Shown one piece after another: positions 50,230 through 60,200 of a stretch of DNA of 64,000 bases. The notes under the pieces are model-generated. The model made no database searches, was not told where the DNA came from, and was given only the letters and a program-made list of their open reading frames with translations. Position numbers and translations under genes: made by a program. Numbering within the stretch: the first letter of the stretch is position 1; every line of letters begins with the position of its first letter. This DNA comes from Rhodoblastus sp963727035 (GTDB taxonomy: Bacteria; Pseudomonadota; Alphaproteobacteria; Rhizobiales; Beijerinckiaceae), in assembly GCA_963727035.1 (NCBI GenBank), contig CAVSEY010000028.1, positions 123,603 through 187,602 on the forward strand. Reading direction: 5' to 3'.

Positions 50230-50919
50230 TTATTTTGGCCCCTCGTTCTCGCGGGCTCTTTGTCCGATGAAGCGGATCGAGAGGGGATAGCCGGGCGCGC
50301 TTTCCGCCATTGAGGCCGAAAAGCGCAGCGGCGTGCAATCGCGCACGGCGGCGAGGATCGAGGCGCGCACTTTTTCGGCGGATTGGCCCGCGGCCGCCTT
50401 GAGATAAGTGACCCGCGGCGCGCCGCCGATGATGGTTCCGCGACTGTTGAAGGAAAAGCGGATGGTCGCCGCGACCGTCTCCCCTTCTGGCGGAAGGGGC
50501 GGCGACCAGCAGGCGGCCAGTTGCGCCGCCGCCTGAACCGGCCGCTCGATCAGCGGCGACGATCTGGCGGCGCCGTCGTCGCGTTCACGCAATATTTTTC
50601 GCACCGTGATCGTCATGCCCTGGGGGAGCGAGCTTTGCGAAACGGATGGCGCCGCATAAGCCGGCGCGGCGCCCGGCGGTGGACCCGGCGCCGGAGGCTC
50701 GAGCTCGAAAGGTTGCCCGCTGAAAGGTTGAGGAGGCTGGAAACCGAACGGCTGGTAGGGCGGCGGAAGGAGCATTCCGCGACAAAAAGACCCATGTCGA
50801 CCGCAGGCCCAGCGCGGCGGGTGGGGCCCCCGACCATGTCGAACCGGGACAGGCTGGGCGCGAAGCGGCGCGGCCAGGGCCACGACGACAAGCGCAAGCA
50901 GCAGGCGAAGGGCGAACAT
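50230..50919 (-). CDS. Hypothetical exported protein with TonB-C-like tail
   Basis: 229 residues. Signal peptide FALRLLLALVVVALAAPLRA, a Pro/Phe/Gln-rich middle (PPYQPFGFQPPQPFSG, about 52-95), then an ordered C-terminal part from about 115: VQAAAQLAACWSPPLPPEGETVAATIRFSFNSRG (split here: QLAACWSPPLPPEG, ATIRFSFNSRGTI), ILAAVRDCTPLRFS. The pattern of Cys-Trp, a basic-hydrophobic strand and a second Cys is like TonB C-terminal-type domains seen in energiser-linked periplasmic proteins. Function unknown. Confidence 0.65.
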   Translation of the reverse strand: MFALRLLLALVVVALAAPLRAQPVPVRHGRGPHPPRWACGRHGSFCRGMLLPPPYQPFGFQPPQPFSGQPFELEPPAPGPPPGAAPAYAAPSVSQSSLPQGMTITVRKILRERDDGAARSSPLIERPVQAAAQLAACWSPPLPPEGETVAATIRFSFNSRGTIIGGAPRVTYLKAAAGQSAEKVRASILAAVRDCTPLRFSASMAESAPGYPLSIRFIGQRARENEGPK

Positions 50920-51032
50920 CGGTTCGACGATAGGGTCGAGCGCGGGAGGACGTCAATACGCGATGGAAGGCTGCATGCCCAGGCGGTCGCCCTTGTTTCC
51001 GACGGGTCGGAAACAAGGGCCGATGGCGTCAG

Positions 51033-51861
51033 TCAGCAGGCGCGGGCGATCATCTCGGTCGGCGCGATCAGACCACGCGTGACGCCATCGATCATATTGG
51101 CGATCTTTTGCGGCGTCGCGGCGCCCATCAATAGGTGGAGGCCGAGCGCCGGTCGCCCCTCAGGCGTCGCAGGCTGCGCCTGCAGGCGCCGGAAGAAGTC
51201 GAGCGCGACTTCGGCCCGGCTTCGCTGCTTCTCCACGACGAAGCCGGCCTGCGACAATAGCCGCCGATAAGTCGCGGCGCCGGCGACGAAGCTGGCTTCG
51301 GCGCTCGACGCCCAGGGAACCGGAAAGGCGAGCCCCTCCGTATCTCCCATCACGTCGTAAATGGCGAAAACGCCGCCGGACCTGAGCACGCGACGCGCTT
51401 CGCAAAAGGCTTTCTGCTTGTCGGCGATGTTCATGCCGACATGGAGCATGGCGGCGCCGTCGAATGTTTCCGGCGCGAAGGGGAGCGCAAGGGCGCTGGC
51501 GGTCTGATAGCTCACTTCGTCGCGCGAAACCGACGCGCGCGGCGAGTTCGCGCGCGACGCGGACGTAATCCTCCGTTACGTCGATTCCCGTCACCCGGCA
51601 TCCGAGCTTTCGCGCGAAAAAGCGCGAGGCCCCGCCCAGACCGCAACCGATGTCGAGCAGGCGCGTTCCGGGCGCAAATCCCGCCAGGGCCGCGACTTCG
51701 GCGGTCGCCTGTCGTCCGCCGATATGGAATTCGTCCACGGGCGCGAGGTCATCGGCGGAAAGCGCCGACAGATCCTTGCCCGAGGCCGCGAGCGCGGAAA
51801 AAATCGCCTGCTCCAGCGCGCCGTGGCCGTAATGACGGGCAATCAGGCGATCATCGTCCAC
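51033..51861 (-). CDS. Class I SAM-dependent methyltransferase (one frame break)
   Basis: About 275 residues when repaired. Starts MDDDRLIARHYGHGALEQAI, then SAM motif I LLDIGCGLGGASRFFA, GIDVTEDYVRVARELAARVG, motif IV FDGAAMLHVGMNI and VLRSGGVFAIYDVMG. The order matches sterol/ubiquinone-type (Methyltransf_11) small-molecule methyltransferases. The frame shifts +1 at 51520-51530; removing one base restores RDEVSYQTASALALPF. The N-terminal part alone would lack motif IV. Substrate unknown. Confidence 0.82.
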
Positions 51862-52175
51862 CGCGGCTCCTCCGACGCAGGGTCCAGAATGGGATCATGC
51901 TGCGGAAGCCGAGGCAGGTAAAGACGCGCGGCTCAGGCCACGGCGGCAGAGCCGTTGGCGACGTGGAAGGTCACGCCCGCCGCAAGCAGCGACGAAAGCG
52001 AGTCGGTGAACTGCATCAGGAATCCCGAGCCCGCGGCATTGCGCGGAAATGTTTGACCTTCCTTTAACCCGCCCGCCTTGCCTTTCCGGGCCGCCGCTTC
52101 TATAAGCCCGGCTTCGCGCCTGTTTCCGACACCCCTGGAGGCGTGGGCGCGAACGTCTCAAAAAGGATAGAACCC
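51862..52175. other. 314-base gap between methyltransferase and rplY
   Basis: Contains the likely rplY promoter at 52078-52106. On the minus strand a 27-codon open frame starting MQFTDSLSSLLAAGV (about 51934-52017) lacks a ribosome-binding site and I do not call it. Nothing else is recognised. Confidence 0.6.
52078..52106 (+). promoter_or_regulatory. Likely sigma-70 promoter of rplY
   Basis: TTGCCT and TATAAG separated by exactly 17 bases, ending 69 bases before the rplY ATG, in a stretch otherwise poor in TA steps. Confidence 0.5.
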
Positions 52176-52820
52176 ATGGCCGAGATCAAGACCCTCGCCG
52201 CCACGGTTCGCAACGGGACCGGCAAGGGGGCCGCCCGCAGCGTTCGCCGTGAAGGCAAAGTTCCAGCCGTCATCTATGGCGGCGGCGAAGCGGCGACGCC
52301 GATTTCGCTCACCTACCGCGATATTCACAAGCTGATCTACGCGGGCCACTTCCTCACCACGATCTTCGAGATCGAGATCGACGGCAAGAAGGAGCGCGCC
52401 ATCCCGCGCGACTACCAGCTTGACGTGGTGCGCGACACGCCGATGCATGTCGATTTCCTGCGCCTCAAGGCCGGCGCGAAGCTCAAGATCGCGGTGCCGG
52501 TCCATTTCAGCAATCACGAAGCGGCGCCCGGCCTCAAGCGCGGCGGCTCGATCAATGTGGTGCTGCACAATGTGGACATGATGGTTCCGGCCGACAACAT
52601 CCCGGACTCCCTCACCGTCGACCTCACCGGCCTCGACTTCAACGATTCGGTCCATATCCAGTCGTTGACCTTGCCGGCCAATTGCACGCCGATCGACAAG
52701 TCGAACTTCACCATCGCCTCGATCTCGCCGCCGGCCGGCGGCGCGGCGGCGGCGGCCGAGGAAGCTGCTGCGGCTGCCGCCGCCGCGGCGGCTGCTCCGG
52801 CCAAGGGCGGCAAGAAGTAA
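52176..52820 (+). CDS. rplY: 50S ribosomal protein L25/general stress protein Ctc
   Basis: Long (CTC-type) L25 that binds 5S rRNA; 214 residues. The N-terminal L25 domain (RNGTGKGAARSVRREGKVPAVIYGG, given here as GTGKGAARSVRREGKVPAV) is followed by the TL5 C-terminal domain (TPMHVDFLRLKAGAKLKIAVPV, VDLTGLDFNDSVHI). The tail is an Ala/Glu-rich segment ending PAKGGKK, usual for alphaproteobacteria. ATG 52176 follows AAAGGATAG. A hairpin terminator comes 24 bases after the stop, then pth. Confidence 0.95.
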   Translation: MAEIKTLAATVRNGTGKGAARSVRREGKVPAVIYGGGEAATPISLTYRDIHKLIYAGHFLTTIFEIEIDGKKERAIPRDYQLDVVRDTPMHVDFLRLKAGAKLKIAVPVHFSNHEAAPGLKRGGSINVVLHNVDMMVPADNIPDSLTVDLTGLDFNDSVHIQSLTLPANCTPIDKSNFTIASISPPAGGAAAAAEEAAAAAAAAAAAPAKGGKK

Positions 52821-52843
52821 GCCTCGCCTTTTTACAACCTTCG

Positions 52844-52870
52844 CCGCCCGCTCAAAAAGCGGGCGGTTTC
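52844..52870 (+). terminator. Rho-independent hairpin between rplY and pth
   Basis: Arms CCGCCCGC and GCGGGCGG, loop TCAAAAA, then TTTCATTT. The short T-run suggests partial termination, allowing some read-through into pth 19 bases on. Confidence 0.7.
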
Positions 52871-52888
52871 ATTTGGGATGCTTTTGCC

Positions 52889-53467
52889 ATGCTGCTCTTG
52901 GTCGGTTTGGGCAATCCCGGAAAAAGCTATGCCGGCAACCGGCACAATATCGGCTTCATGGCGCTCGACGCCATCGCGCGCGCCTTCAACGCCGCGCCCT
53001 TCCGCAGGAAATTCCAGGGCGAGGCGAGCGAAGCGCGGATCGGCCTCGAGCGCGCGCTGCTGCTGAAGCCCGAGACCTACATGAACGAGAGCGGCCGGGC
53101 CGTGGCCGAAGCCGCCCGCTTCCACAAGATCCCGGTCGAGGACATTGTCGTGCTGCACGACGAACTCGACCTCGCGCCCGGAAAATTGCGGATCAAGCGC
53201 GGCGGCGGCGACGCCGGCCATAATGGCCTGCGCTCGATCAGCGCCCATATGGGCGGCGCCTATCGCCGTGTCCGGCTCGGCATCGGCCATCCCGGCGACA
53301 AGGCGCTGGTCCATTCCTTCGTCCTGAGCGATTTCGCCAAGGCCGAAAAGCCCTGGGTCGAGGCGCTTTGCGCCGCGGTGGCGCAAAATGCCGAGGCGCT
53401 CGCCAAAGGCGACGACAGCCTGTTCCAGACCCGCGTGCATGAGGCGATGCAGAAGGCGGGTTTCTAA
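52889..53467 (+). CDS. pth: Peptidyl-tRNA hydrolase
   Basis: Recycles tRNA from peptidyl-tRNA released by stalled ribosomes. 192 residues. LLVGLGNPGKSYAGNRHNIGFM carries the catalytic His (RHNIG, near residue 20), KPETYMNESG the substrate Asn, and VLHDELDLAPGKLRIKRGGGDAGHNGLRSI (quoted in part: HDELDLAPGK, GGDAGHNGLRSI) the remaining active-site residues. The start follows directly from the conserved N-terminus. rplY-pth adjacency is normal for alphaproteobacteria. Confidence 0.96.
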   Translation: MLLLVGLGNPGKSYAGNRHNIGFMALDAIARAFNAAPFRRKFQGEASEARIGLERALLLKPETYMNESGRAVAEAARFHKIPVEDIVVLHDELDLAPGKLRIKRGGGDAGHNGLRSISAHMGGAYRRVRLGIGHPGDKALVHSFVLSDFAKAEKPWVEALCAAVAQNAEALAKGDDSLFQTRVHEAMQKAGF

Positions 53468-53621
53468 AAGGACGCGGACGGGGCTAAACTGCGACGGGAC
53501 AATATGCGACCGGCCCTTTTCAAGCTCCGGTCGCATTCGCGCCGGCTGACGCCGGCGGGCGCCTTTTATTTCGCCGCGTCGAAAGAAAAGGCCAACAACA
53601 TGATCGCGCCGGAACCGCCCC

Positions 53622-54518
53622 ATGGATTCCTTTCCCATCCGCTATGTCGAACCCGTCTATCGCCCGCCGAGCGAGGCGGAGGCCCTTATCCTGCCCCTGA
53701 CAGACGGCTGTTCATGGAACCGCTGCACGTTCTGCGAAATGTACACGGCGCCGCAGAAGAAATTCCGCCCGCGCGACGAAGCCGAAATTCTCGAAACCAT
53801 CCGGCGCTGCCGAGCAGCCTTTGGCGATGGGGTCCGGCGCGTCTTTCTCGCCGATGGCGACGCGCTGACGCTTTCGACCCGGCGGCTGGTTTCGGCGCTC
53901 GAAGCGATTCGTCGCGAACTGCCCGGCGTGCGGCGCGTGTCGAGCTATTGCCTGCCGCGCAATGTCGCGAGGAAATCGGTCGAGGACCTGAAGGAGCTGG
54001 CGGCGCTGGGGCTTTCGCTGGTCTATGTCGGCGCGGAATCGGGCGACGACGAGGTGCTGGGCCGCGTCAACAAGGGCGAGACCTTCGCCTCGACGCTTGC
54101 AGCGCTGGAAAAGCTGCGCGAGGCCGGGATCAAACGGTCGGTGATGATCCTCAATGGTCTCGGCGGCGGCGCGCTCAGCGCGCAGCACGCCCTCAATTCG
54201 GCGCGGCTGATGAACGCCGCCCAGCCGGAATTCCTGGCGACTCTGGTGGTCAGTTTTCCCACCGGAGAGACGCGATTTCGCGAAAATTTTCCCGATTACA
54301 CGCCGCTCGACATCATGGGGCTGATCGGGGAGATGGAGCGATTCATTTCCGCGCTCGACTTGAAACGCACCATTTTCCGCAGCGACCACGCCTCCAACTG
54401 GCTGGTGCTGAAAGGCGTTCTCGGCGCCGACAAGGCGCGCCTGCTCGAACAATTGCGCGCCGCTCTGGCTGCGCCGGATAGCGCGCCGCTGCGCCCCGCC
54501 TGGGCGCGCGGGCTATAA
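53622..54518 (+). CDS. Radical SAM protein with CX4CX2C cluster motif
   Basis: 298 residues. Near residue 30, LTDGCSWNRCTFCEMYTAP holds three cysteines spaced CX4CX2C rather than the usual CX3CX2C. The rest fits an Elp3/MiaB/NifB-type radical SAM TIM barrel: RVFLADGDALTLS (the GGDPL-like position), YVGAESGDDEVLGRVNKG (GxES-type SAM contact) and MILNGLGG. Reaction and substrate unknown. ATG 53622 lies 9 bases after GGAACCGCC, a poor ribosome-binding site. Followed by a tandem duplication of its last codons and a terminator. Confidence 0.82.
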   Translation: MDSFPIRYVEPVYRPPSEAEALILPLTDGCSWNRCTFCEMYTAPQKKFRPRDEAEILETIRRCRAAFGDGVRRVFLADGDALTLSTRRLVSALEAIRRELPGVRRVSSYCLPRNVARKSVEDLKELAALGLSLVYVGAESGDDEVLGRVNKGETFASTLAALEKLREAGIKRSVMILNGLGGGALSAQHALNSARLMNAAQPEFLATLVVSFPTGETRFRENFPDYTPLDIMGLIGEMERFISALDLKRTIFRSDHASNWLVLKGVLGADKARLLEQLRAALAAPDSAPLRPAWARGL

Positions 54519-54540
54519 ACTGGGCGCGCGGGCTATAAAA
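54501..54540 (+). repeat. 20-base tandem duplication across the radical SAM stop codon
   Basis: Two copies of a 20-base unit beginning TGGGCGCGCGGGCTATAAA (54501-54520 and 54521-54540) differ only in the last base. The first copy includes the TAA of the gene, the second repeats it just downstream. Confidence 0.9.
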
Positions 54541-54542
54541 AA

Positions 54543-54568
54543 GCGCCGGCCTCACAAGGGGCCGGCGC
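54543..54568. terminator. Bidirectional hairpin terminator between convergent genes
   Basis: Perfect 9-base arms GCGCCGGCC and GGCCGGCGC around an 8-base loop, between the plus-strand radical SAM gene and the minus-strand transglycosylase gene. Flanked by A-rich sequence on the left only, so it would work best for the minus-strand gene. Confidence 0.75.
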
Positions 54569-54580
54569 GAAAGGCGAAGC

Positions 54581-55393
54581 TCAATTGGCTCCGCCGTCGA
54601 TCCTCGCGCCGATGATGGCGATCGCCTGCTGATAGACCGTGGCGCTGTTCCAGGCTTCGATCGCGGCGAAATTGGGCTCGCCGGGCTGGTATCCGGCGCC
54701 GCGCTGCCAGCCGTGGGCTTTCAGGTAATTGGCGGTGGACATCAGCGCGCCGGACGAGGTTTCGAGATTGCCGACGCCATATTCCAGCACCGTCTTGGGC
54801 ATGAACTGGGTCTGGCCGACCTCGCCATGCATCGAGGAAACGGTTCCGGCCGAGAATGTGCCGCGATCGATCAACTTCAGGGCGGCGTAAAGCTGATCGG
54901 TGAACAGGGCCGGCCGGCGGCAGTCATAGGCCAGCGTCGAGACCGCCGAAATCATGTTCTGATTGCCGCGCTGCGAGCCAAAACCCGTCTCCATGCCCCA
55001 GATCGCGATCAGCGGCCCCGCCGGCACGCCATAGCGCTGCTCGATTTCGGCGAAAAGGCCGGCGTTGGACTGTTTCAGCTTGCGCCCGCGCGCCGCGATG
55101 ACCGAGCCGCCGCGCTTGGCCATGAAGGCGTCGAGCGACAGATGGAAGCTCTTCATGCCGCGGTCGGCGTTGATCGTCGCCTGGTTGTAATGGGCGGCCA
55201 TCAGGGCGGAAATCCCGCGCCCGCCAATTCCGTTCGCCCGGGCCTCCTGGGCGAATTCCTGCTTCCAGGCGTCATAGCGCGCGCCGCTCGAGCCGCATTG
55301 GGCGGCGACCGCCTGCCGCGCGCCGAATGCGAGGGACATGGCGGCGAGGGACATGGCGGCGATGACCAGCGTTGCGAATTTCCCGGCCTTCAT
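54581..55393 (-). CDS. Lytic murein transglycosylase, MltB family
   Basis: 270 residues, periplasmic, cleaves peptidoglycan glycan strands with 1,6-anhydro ring formation. Signal region FATLVIAAMSLAAMSLAFGARQAVA. Catalytic Glu in IAIWGMETGFGSQRG, then STLAYDCRRPALFTDQL, SSMHGEVGQTQFMPKTVLEYG (the GExGQxQFxP motif) and ANYLKAHGWQRG: the SLT_2 domain complete. No C-terminal peptidoglycan-binding domain. ATG 55393 gives the signal peptide; the open frame continues 32 codons upstream. A 15-base tandem duplication (55329-55358) codes MSLAAMSLA within the signal peptide. Confidence 0.92.
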   Translation of the reverse strand: MKAGKFATLVIAAMSLAAMSLAFGARQAVAAQCGSSGARYDAWKQEFAQEARANGIGGRGISALMAAHYNQATINADRGMKSFHLSLDAFMAKRGGSVIAARGRKLKQSNAGLFAEIEQRYGVPAGPLIAIWGMETGFGSQRGNQNMISAVSTLAYDCRRPALFTDQLYAALKLIDRGTFSAGTVSSMHGEVGQTQFMPKTVLEYGVGNLETSSGALMSTANYLKAHGWQRGAGYQPGEPNFAAIEAWNSATVYQQAIAIIGARIDGGAN

Positions 55394-55522
55394 CCTGCGG
55401 GCTCCTGCGGTTCTGAAATGAAAGGGCGCGCCGGCGCCGGAACGCCGGCAGCCGTTTCGCACCCGCGAATGGACGCGGCATAATTGCAAAATGCGCCCCC
55501 GGCGCCTAGCCGGGAATTCACG

Positions 55523-56279
55523 CTATTTCAGGCTTTCCGCGACGGCGACGAGATTGGTGGGCCCGATTCGGATGAGGCCCCCGCGCGGGCTGTCGATTTC
55601 GGCGATCAGCAGGAAGGAGACAGAGATCGTGGCCGGCACGACGAGAAGCAGAAAGGCGTTGAAGCGCTGGCCGCCGAAGCCGAGCAGGCCGCTGCAGGCG
55701 GCGGCGATCAGCGCCATCAATTGCCAGGCGGGCGCCGGGATGCGGTTGGCCCAGGCGGCGGCGACATAGCCCTGGGCGTTGAGCACGTCATTGGCCCCGG
55801 CGACGGCCAAAGCCACGATGGGGGTCGGCTGGACCGCCGCCGCGTCGCGAACGATCGCCCAGATGTCGGACTGGAGCCTCGCCTCGTCACGCGCGAGCCG
55901 CGCCATTTCGGACGGCTCCCTGCTGGAATAGAAGGCGATCCGGACGATCGAGATAGGCGCGCAGCGCCTTTTCCAGCGCCGCCCGGCTCGCCGGAGGCAG
56001 TAGCTGGGCGCGGACGAATTCGGTCCCGATCGCATTGGCCTCGGATTCTTCGAGATTCTTGCGCAGATCGTAGCGGCTGACCGACATGGCGAAAGTGAAG
56101 CCGACGATCAGGCCGAGCAAAGTCAGCGTCGCGCCCTGCACGGTCTTGAACTCGTCCTGCTCCTCGCGCCGCAATGGCCGCCAGATCTTCTGGGCGAAAT
56201 AGCCGCCGAAGGCGACCAGCCACAGGCCGGGCAGGGAAAGGGCGAACAGCCCCAGGGGATTGTCGAGCAGCAGGCTCAT
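55523..56279 (-). CDS. Bestrophin-like (DUF4239) membrane protein (one frame break)
   Basis: About 251 residues when repaired. Four hydrophobic segments: LFALSLPGLWLVAFGGYFA, GATLTLLGLIVGFTFAMSV, LMALIAAACSGLLGFGG and FLLLVVPATISVSFLLIAEI. The pattern LLGLIVGFTFAMSVSRYD followed by EANAIGTEFVRAQLLP is that of DUF4239, labelled bestrophin-like. The frame shifts +1 at about 55940-55960, between LRAYLD and RIAFYSSREP. Divergent from ppk2. Function unknown. Confidence 0.8.
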
Positions 56280-56436
56280 CGGTCGCCCCAGGCATGGACG
56301 CGACTCGGCGCGCGCGCCGCGATCATGCCGGCGTCCAAAGGCGCGCGGCAAGCGGATCGATCCATGTCCGGTCGGCGAAAGCTGTGCTATCGTGCTCGCG
56401 CGCGCGGCGCGGACCTTTCGGGGAGGGGGGCGGAAG

Positions 56437-57280
56437 ATGGCGAAAAAAATGAACGACAGCCACGGGCTTGACGAGGCGCCGGCCGAACCGCAAGGCAGGC
56501 TCAAGGCCAAAGTTTATGAGAAGGAGCTGGAAAAACTCCATGTCGAGATGGTGAAGCTCCAAAGATGGGTGGTCGCCAAGGGCCTCAAAGTCTGCGTCGT
56601 CTTCGAAGGGCGTGACGGCGCCGGCAAGGGCGGCTGCATCAAGGCGATCACCGAACGCGTCAGCCCGCGCGTCTTCCGGGTCGTCGCTTTGCCCGCGCCG
56701 ACCGAACGCCAGAAATCGCAGATGTATATCCAGCGTTATATCGAGCATTTCCCCGCTGCCGGCGAGGTCGTGATCTTCGATCGCTCCTGGTACAACCGCG
56801 CCGGCGTCGAACGGGTGATGGGCTTCTGCACGCCGGAGCAGACGACGCGTTTCCTGAATCAGGCGCCGGCGGTCGAAAAGGCGATGATCGAATCCGGGAT
56901 CATCCTGCTCAAATATTGGCTCGAAGTGGGCATGGATGAGCAGGAGCGCCGCCTGCACGCACGCATCCACGACGGCCGCAAGATCTGGAAGCTCTCGCCG
57001 ATGGATCTGAAAAGCTTCAGCAAATGGTACGATTATTCCCGCGCGCGCGACGACATGTTCGCGGCGACCGACTCGTCCTGGGCGCCCTGGTATGTCCTGC
57101 GCTCCGACGAGAAGAAACGGGCGCGGCTCAACGTCATCGCCCATCTCCTGCGCCATGTCCCCTATCGAGGACCTGCCGCACGAAAAAGCGAAACTGCCCA
57201 AGCGCGACGGCCGCAAGGGCTATGTCGAGCCGGATTACCCCTATAAATATGTGACCGAACACGATTGGGGCGCGCAATAG
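56437..57280 (+). CDS. ppk2: Polyphosphate kinase 2 (one frame break)
   Basis: PPK2 phosphorylates nucleoside diphosphates with polyphosphate. About 280 residues when repaired. Walker A VVFEGRDGAGKGGCI, the lid/basic LPAPTERQKSQMYIQRYIEHFP (quoted: LPAPTERQKSQMYIQRYI), Walker B EVVIFDRSWYNRAGVERVMGF, and RLHARIHDGRKIWKLSPMD are class I PPK2 signatures. The frame shifts +1 near 57162-57167; dropping one base restores PYEDLPHEKAKLPKRDG and ends YVTEHDWGAQ. ATG 56437 is preceded by GGGGCGGAAG. Converges on putA. Confidence 0.92.
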
Positions 57281-57281
57281 A

Positions 57282-60200
57282 TCAATCGTCGAGCGCCAGC
57301 AGGCCGGCGTCGCCGCCGAGCGAGGCGCGGTTCACGGTCAGCGTCGCCTCGCGATAGAAACGGCGCAGATAATCCGGGCCGCCGGCCTTCGGGCCCGGTT
57401 CCGCTGAGGCCGAAGCCGCCGAAGGGCTGGCTGCCGACCATTGCGCCGATCATGTTGCGGTTGACATAGATATTCCCGGCGATCGCCTTGCGCGCCAGTT
57501 CCGCGATCCGGGCTTCGATCCGGCTGTGCAGGCCGAGCGTCAGCCCATAGCCCGAGGCGACGATCTCGTCGATCAGGGCGGAAAATTTTTCTCGCGCGCC
57601 AGGGCGCGACATGCAGAACGGGACCGAAAACCTCGCGGGTCAGGTCGCGCGGCGCGTCGAGCCGGATGATGTGGGGCGCGACGAAATCGCCGTCGCCAGG
57701 CGCGGCGCCGGCGTAAAGAATGCGGCCCTCGGCGGCGCGGCCCGCAATATAGGCGTCGAGCGCGGCCTTGGCTTGCGCGTCGATCACCGGGCCGACATGG
57801 GTGGCGACATCGCATGGATCGCCGACGCGCAGTTCGGCCGCCGCGCCGATCAGCATGTCGAGCGCGGGGGCAAAGATGTCCTCCTGCAGGCAGAGCAGGC
57901 GGAGGGCCGAGCAGCGCTGGCCGGCGGAGCGGAAGGCCGAGGTCACAACGTCATCCGTGACCTGTTCGAGCAAGGCGGTCGAATCGACGACCATGGCGTT
58001 GACGCCGCCGGTCTCGGCGATCAGCGGGACGATGGGGCCGCCGCGCGCGGCCAGGGCGCGCTGGATTGCTTGGGCGGTTTCGACCGAGCCGGTGAAAGCG
58101 ACGCCCGCCGCGCGCGGATCGGCGACGAGAGCCGCGCCCAGCGCGCCGTCGCCGGACGCGCAGACCAGCGCGCCCTCGGGCAAACCCGCAACCGCGAACA
58201 GTTGCGTCGCCGCGAGGGCGATGCGCGGGGTTTGTTGCGCGGGCTTGGCGACGACGCAATTGCCCGCCGCGAGCGCCGCCGCAATCTGGCCGGAAAAAAT
58301 GGCCAGGGGAAAATTCCATGGCGAAATGCAGACAAAAACGCCGCGCCCGTGGCGGCGCAGAATATTTTCCTCGCCGGTGACGCCGGGCAGGGTTTCGTCG
58401 GCGCAGATCCCGCGCGCCTCGGCGGCGTAATAGCGGCACAGATCGGCCGCCTCCCGCACTTCGGCGACGCAATCGTCGAGGGTCTTTTTGGCTTCCTCCT
58501 GCAACAAGGCGATCAGCCGGCCGCGCTCGGATTCGAACAGGTCGGCGACGCGCGAAAGTATTTCCGCGCGCTGGCCGACCGGGGTCGCGCTCCAGGAAGC
58601 AAAAGCCTTTTCCGCCTTCGCGAGAGCCGCATTGGCGGAAATTGGCGCGGGAAGGCCTTTGCCAGAAAGGCCGCGATGAGGAGCAATCTCGGCAAGCAAC
58701 CCTTCGAGCGCCGCGCCGCAACCGAATTCGACCCCGGAAGAATTCTTGCGCTCCGGCGCGAAAAGATCGCGCGGCAAAGGCAGTCGCGCGTGACGGAAAC
58801 GGCCCGATTCGCGCAGGCTTTCGATCGGATCGGCCAGCAGGTCGTTCGCAGAGACATCGGGCTCGGCGGCGCGGGCGACGAAGGACGTGTTGGCGCCATT
58901 CTCGATCAGCCGCCGCACCAGATAGGCGAGCAGGTCGCGATGCGGCCCGACCGGCGCATAGACCCGGCAGGCGACGCCGGACTGCGCGCGCAAGGCTTCG
59001 TGCAGCGCCTCGCCCATGCCGTGCAGGCGCTGGAACTCATAATCGCGCCGCCCTTTTCCGCGCGTCACGATCGCCGCCGCGGTCAGGGCGTTGTGGGTGG
59101 CGAATTGCGGAAAGATCGAATCTTGCGCCAGCAGGCGTTCGGCGCAGGCGAGATAATTGACATCGGTCATCGCCTTGCGCGTGAACACGGGATAATCGGC
59201 AAGCCCGCGCTCCTGGGCGCGCTTGATCTCGCTGTCCCAATAGGCGCCCTTTACCAGTCGCGCGACGACGCGCCGCCTTTTTCCGCGCGCCAGTTCCGCA
59301 ACGTGATCGATCACCGCGCCCGCGCGTTTCTGATAGGCCTGGACCGCAAGGCCGAGACCCTCCCAGCCGGCCAGGGAAATATCGCCGAGAACCCGGCCGA
59401 AAATATCGAGCGACAGCTCCAGCCGATCCGCTTCCTCGGCGTCGATCGTCAGGCCGATGTCGTGGTCTTTGGCGAGGCGCGCCAGATCGAGAACCCGGGG
59501 GGTGAGTTCGGCGCGAACCCTTTCGGCGGAAATCGCCTCATAGCGCGGATGAAGCGCCGAGAGTTTTACGGAAATCCCTGGCCGTTGCGCTGGCCCCTCC
59601 CCTTGCGCCGCCGCGCCGATCGCGTGGATCGCCCGCGCATAGGCGTCGAAATGGCGCGCCGCGTCCCGCGCCGTGCGCGCGCCCTCCCCCAGCATGTCGA
59701 AGGAATGGAGATCGCGCCGGCAGGTCGGCGCCTGCGCGCGGGAAAGAGCGGCCTCGATCGTTTCCCCGAAGACGAAATGGCCGCCGAGCAGGCGCAGGGC
59801 CCGGCGCGCGGCGGCGCGCAGGGCGGGGACGCCGAGGCGCCGGGCCAGGCCGGCGACGACCCGGCGCGACGAAAATTCGGCGTCGACCAGCCGCGCCGAA
59901 AAGCCCAGGGCATAGGCGCAGGCCTGAATCAGCGGCGCGTCGGAATGGGGCGCGTGATGTTCGAAATCGCCCGCCGCGAGCTTATCCGCCAGCAGCAGAT
60001 CGGCGGTCGGATTGTCCGGCGCGCGCGCCAGCGCCTCGGCGAGCGCCATGATGGCGAGGCCCTCGCGCGAGGACAGTTTGAATTCGTGCAGGAAATCCTC
60101 GACCCCGCCGACGCCTGGCGCGCGAGCGCGGATCGCGTCCAGCAGTTTTGACGCCAGCGCCGCTTCCCCGGCGCGCAAATCGTCGCGCGCCGGCGCCGCG

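Noticed and set aside
52053..52069. TTGACC...TTTAAC upstream of rplY as a promoter
   Set aside because: TTGACC is too far from TATAAG and too close to TTTAAC for a sigma-70 promoter; TTGCCT with a 17-base spacer to TATAAG fits better.
57611..60151. An 846-codon plus-strand open frame opposite putA
   Set aside because: It is antisense to conserved PutA domains and shows no domain or signal; stop-poor antisense frames are expected at this GC content.
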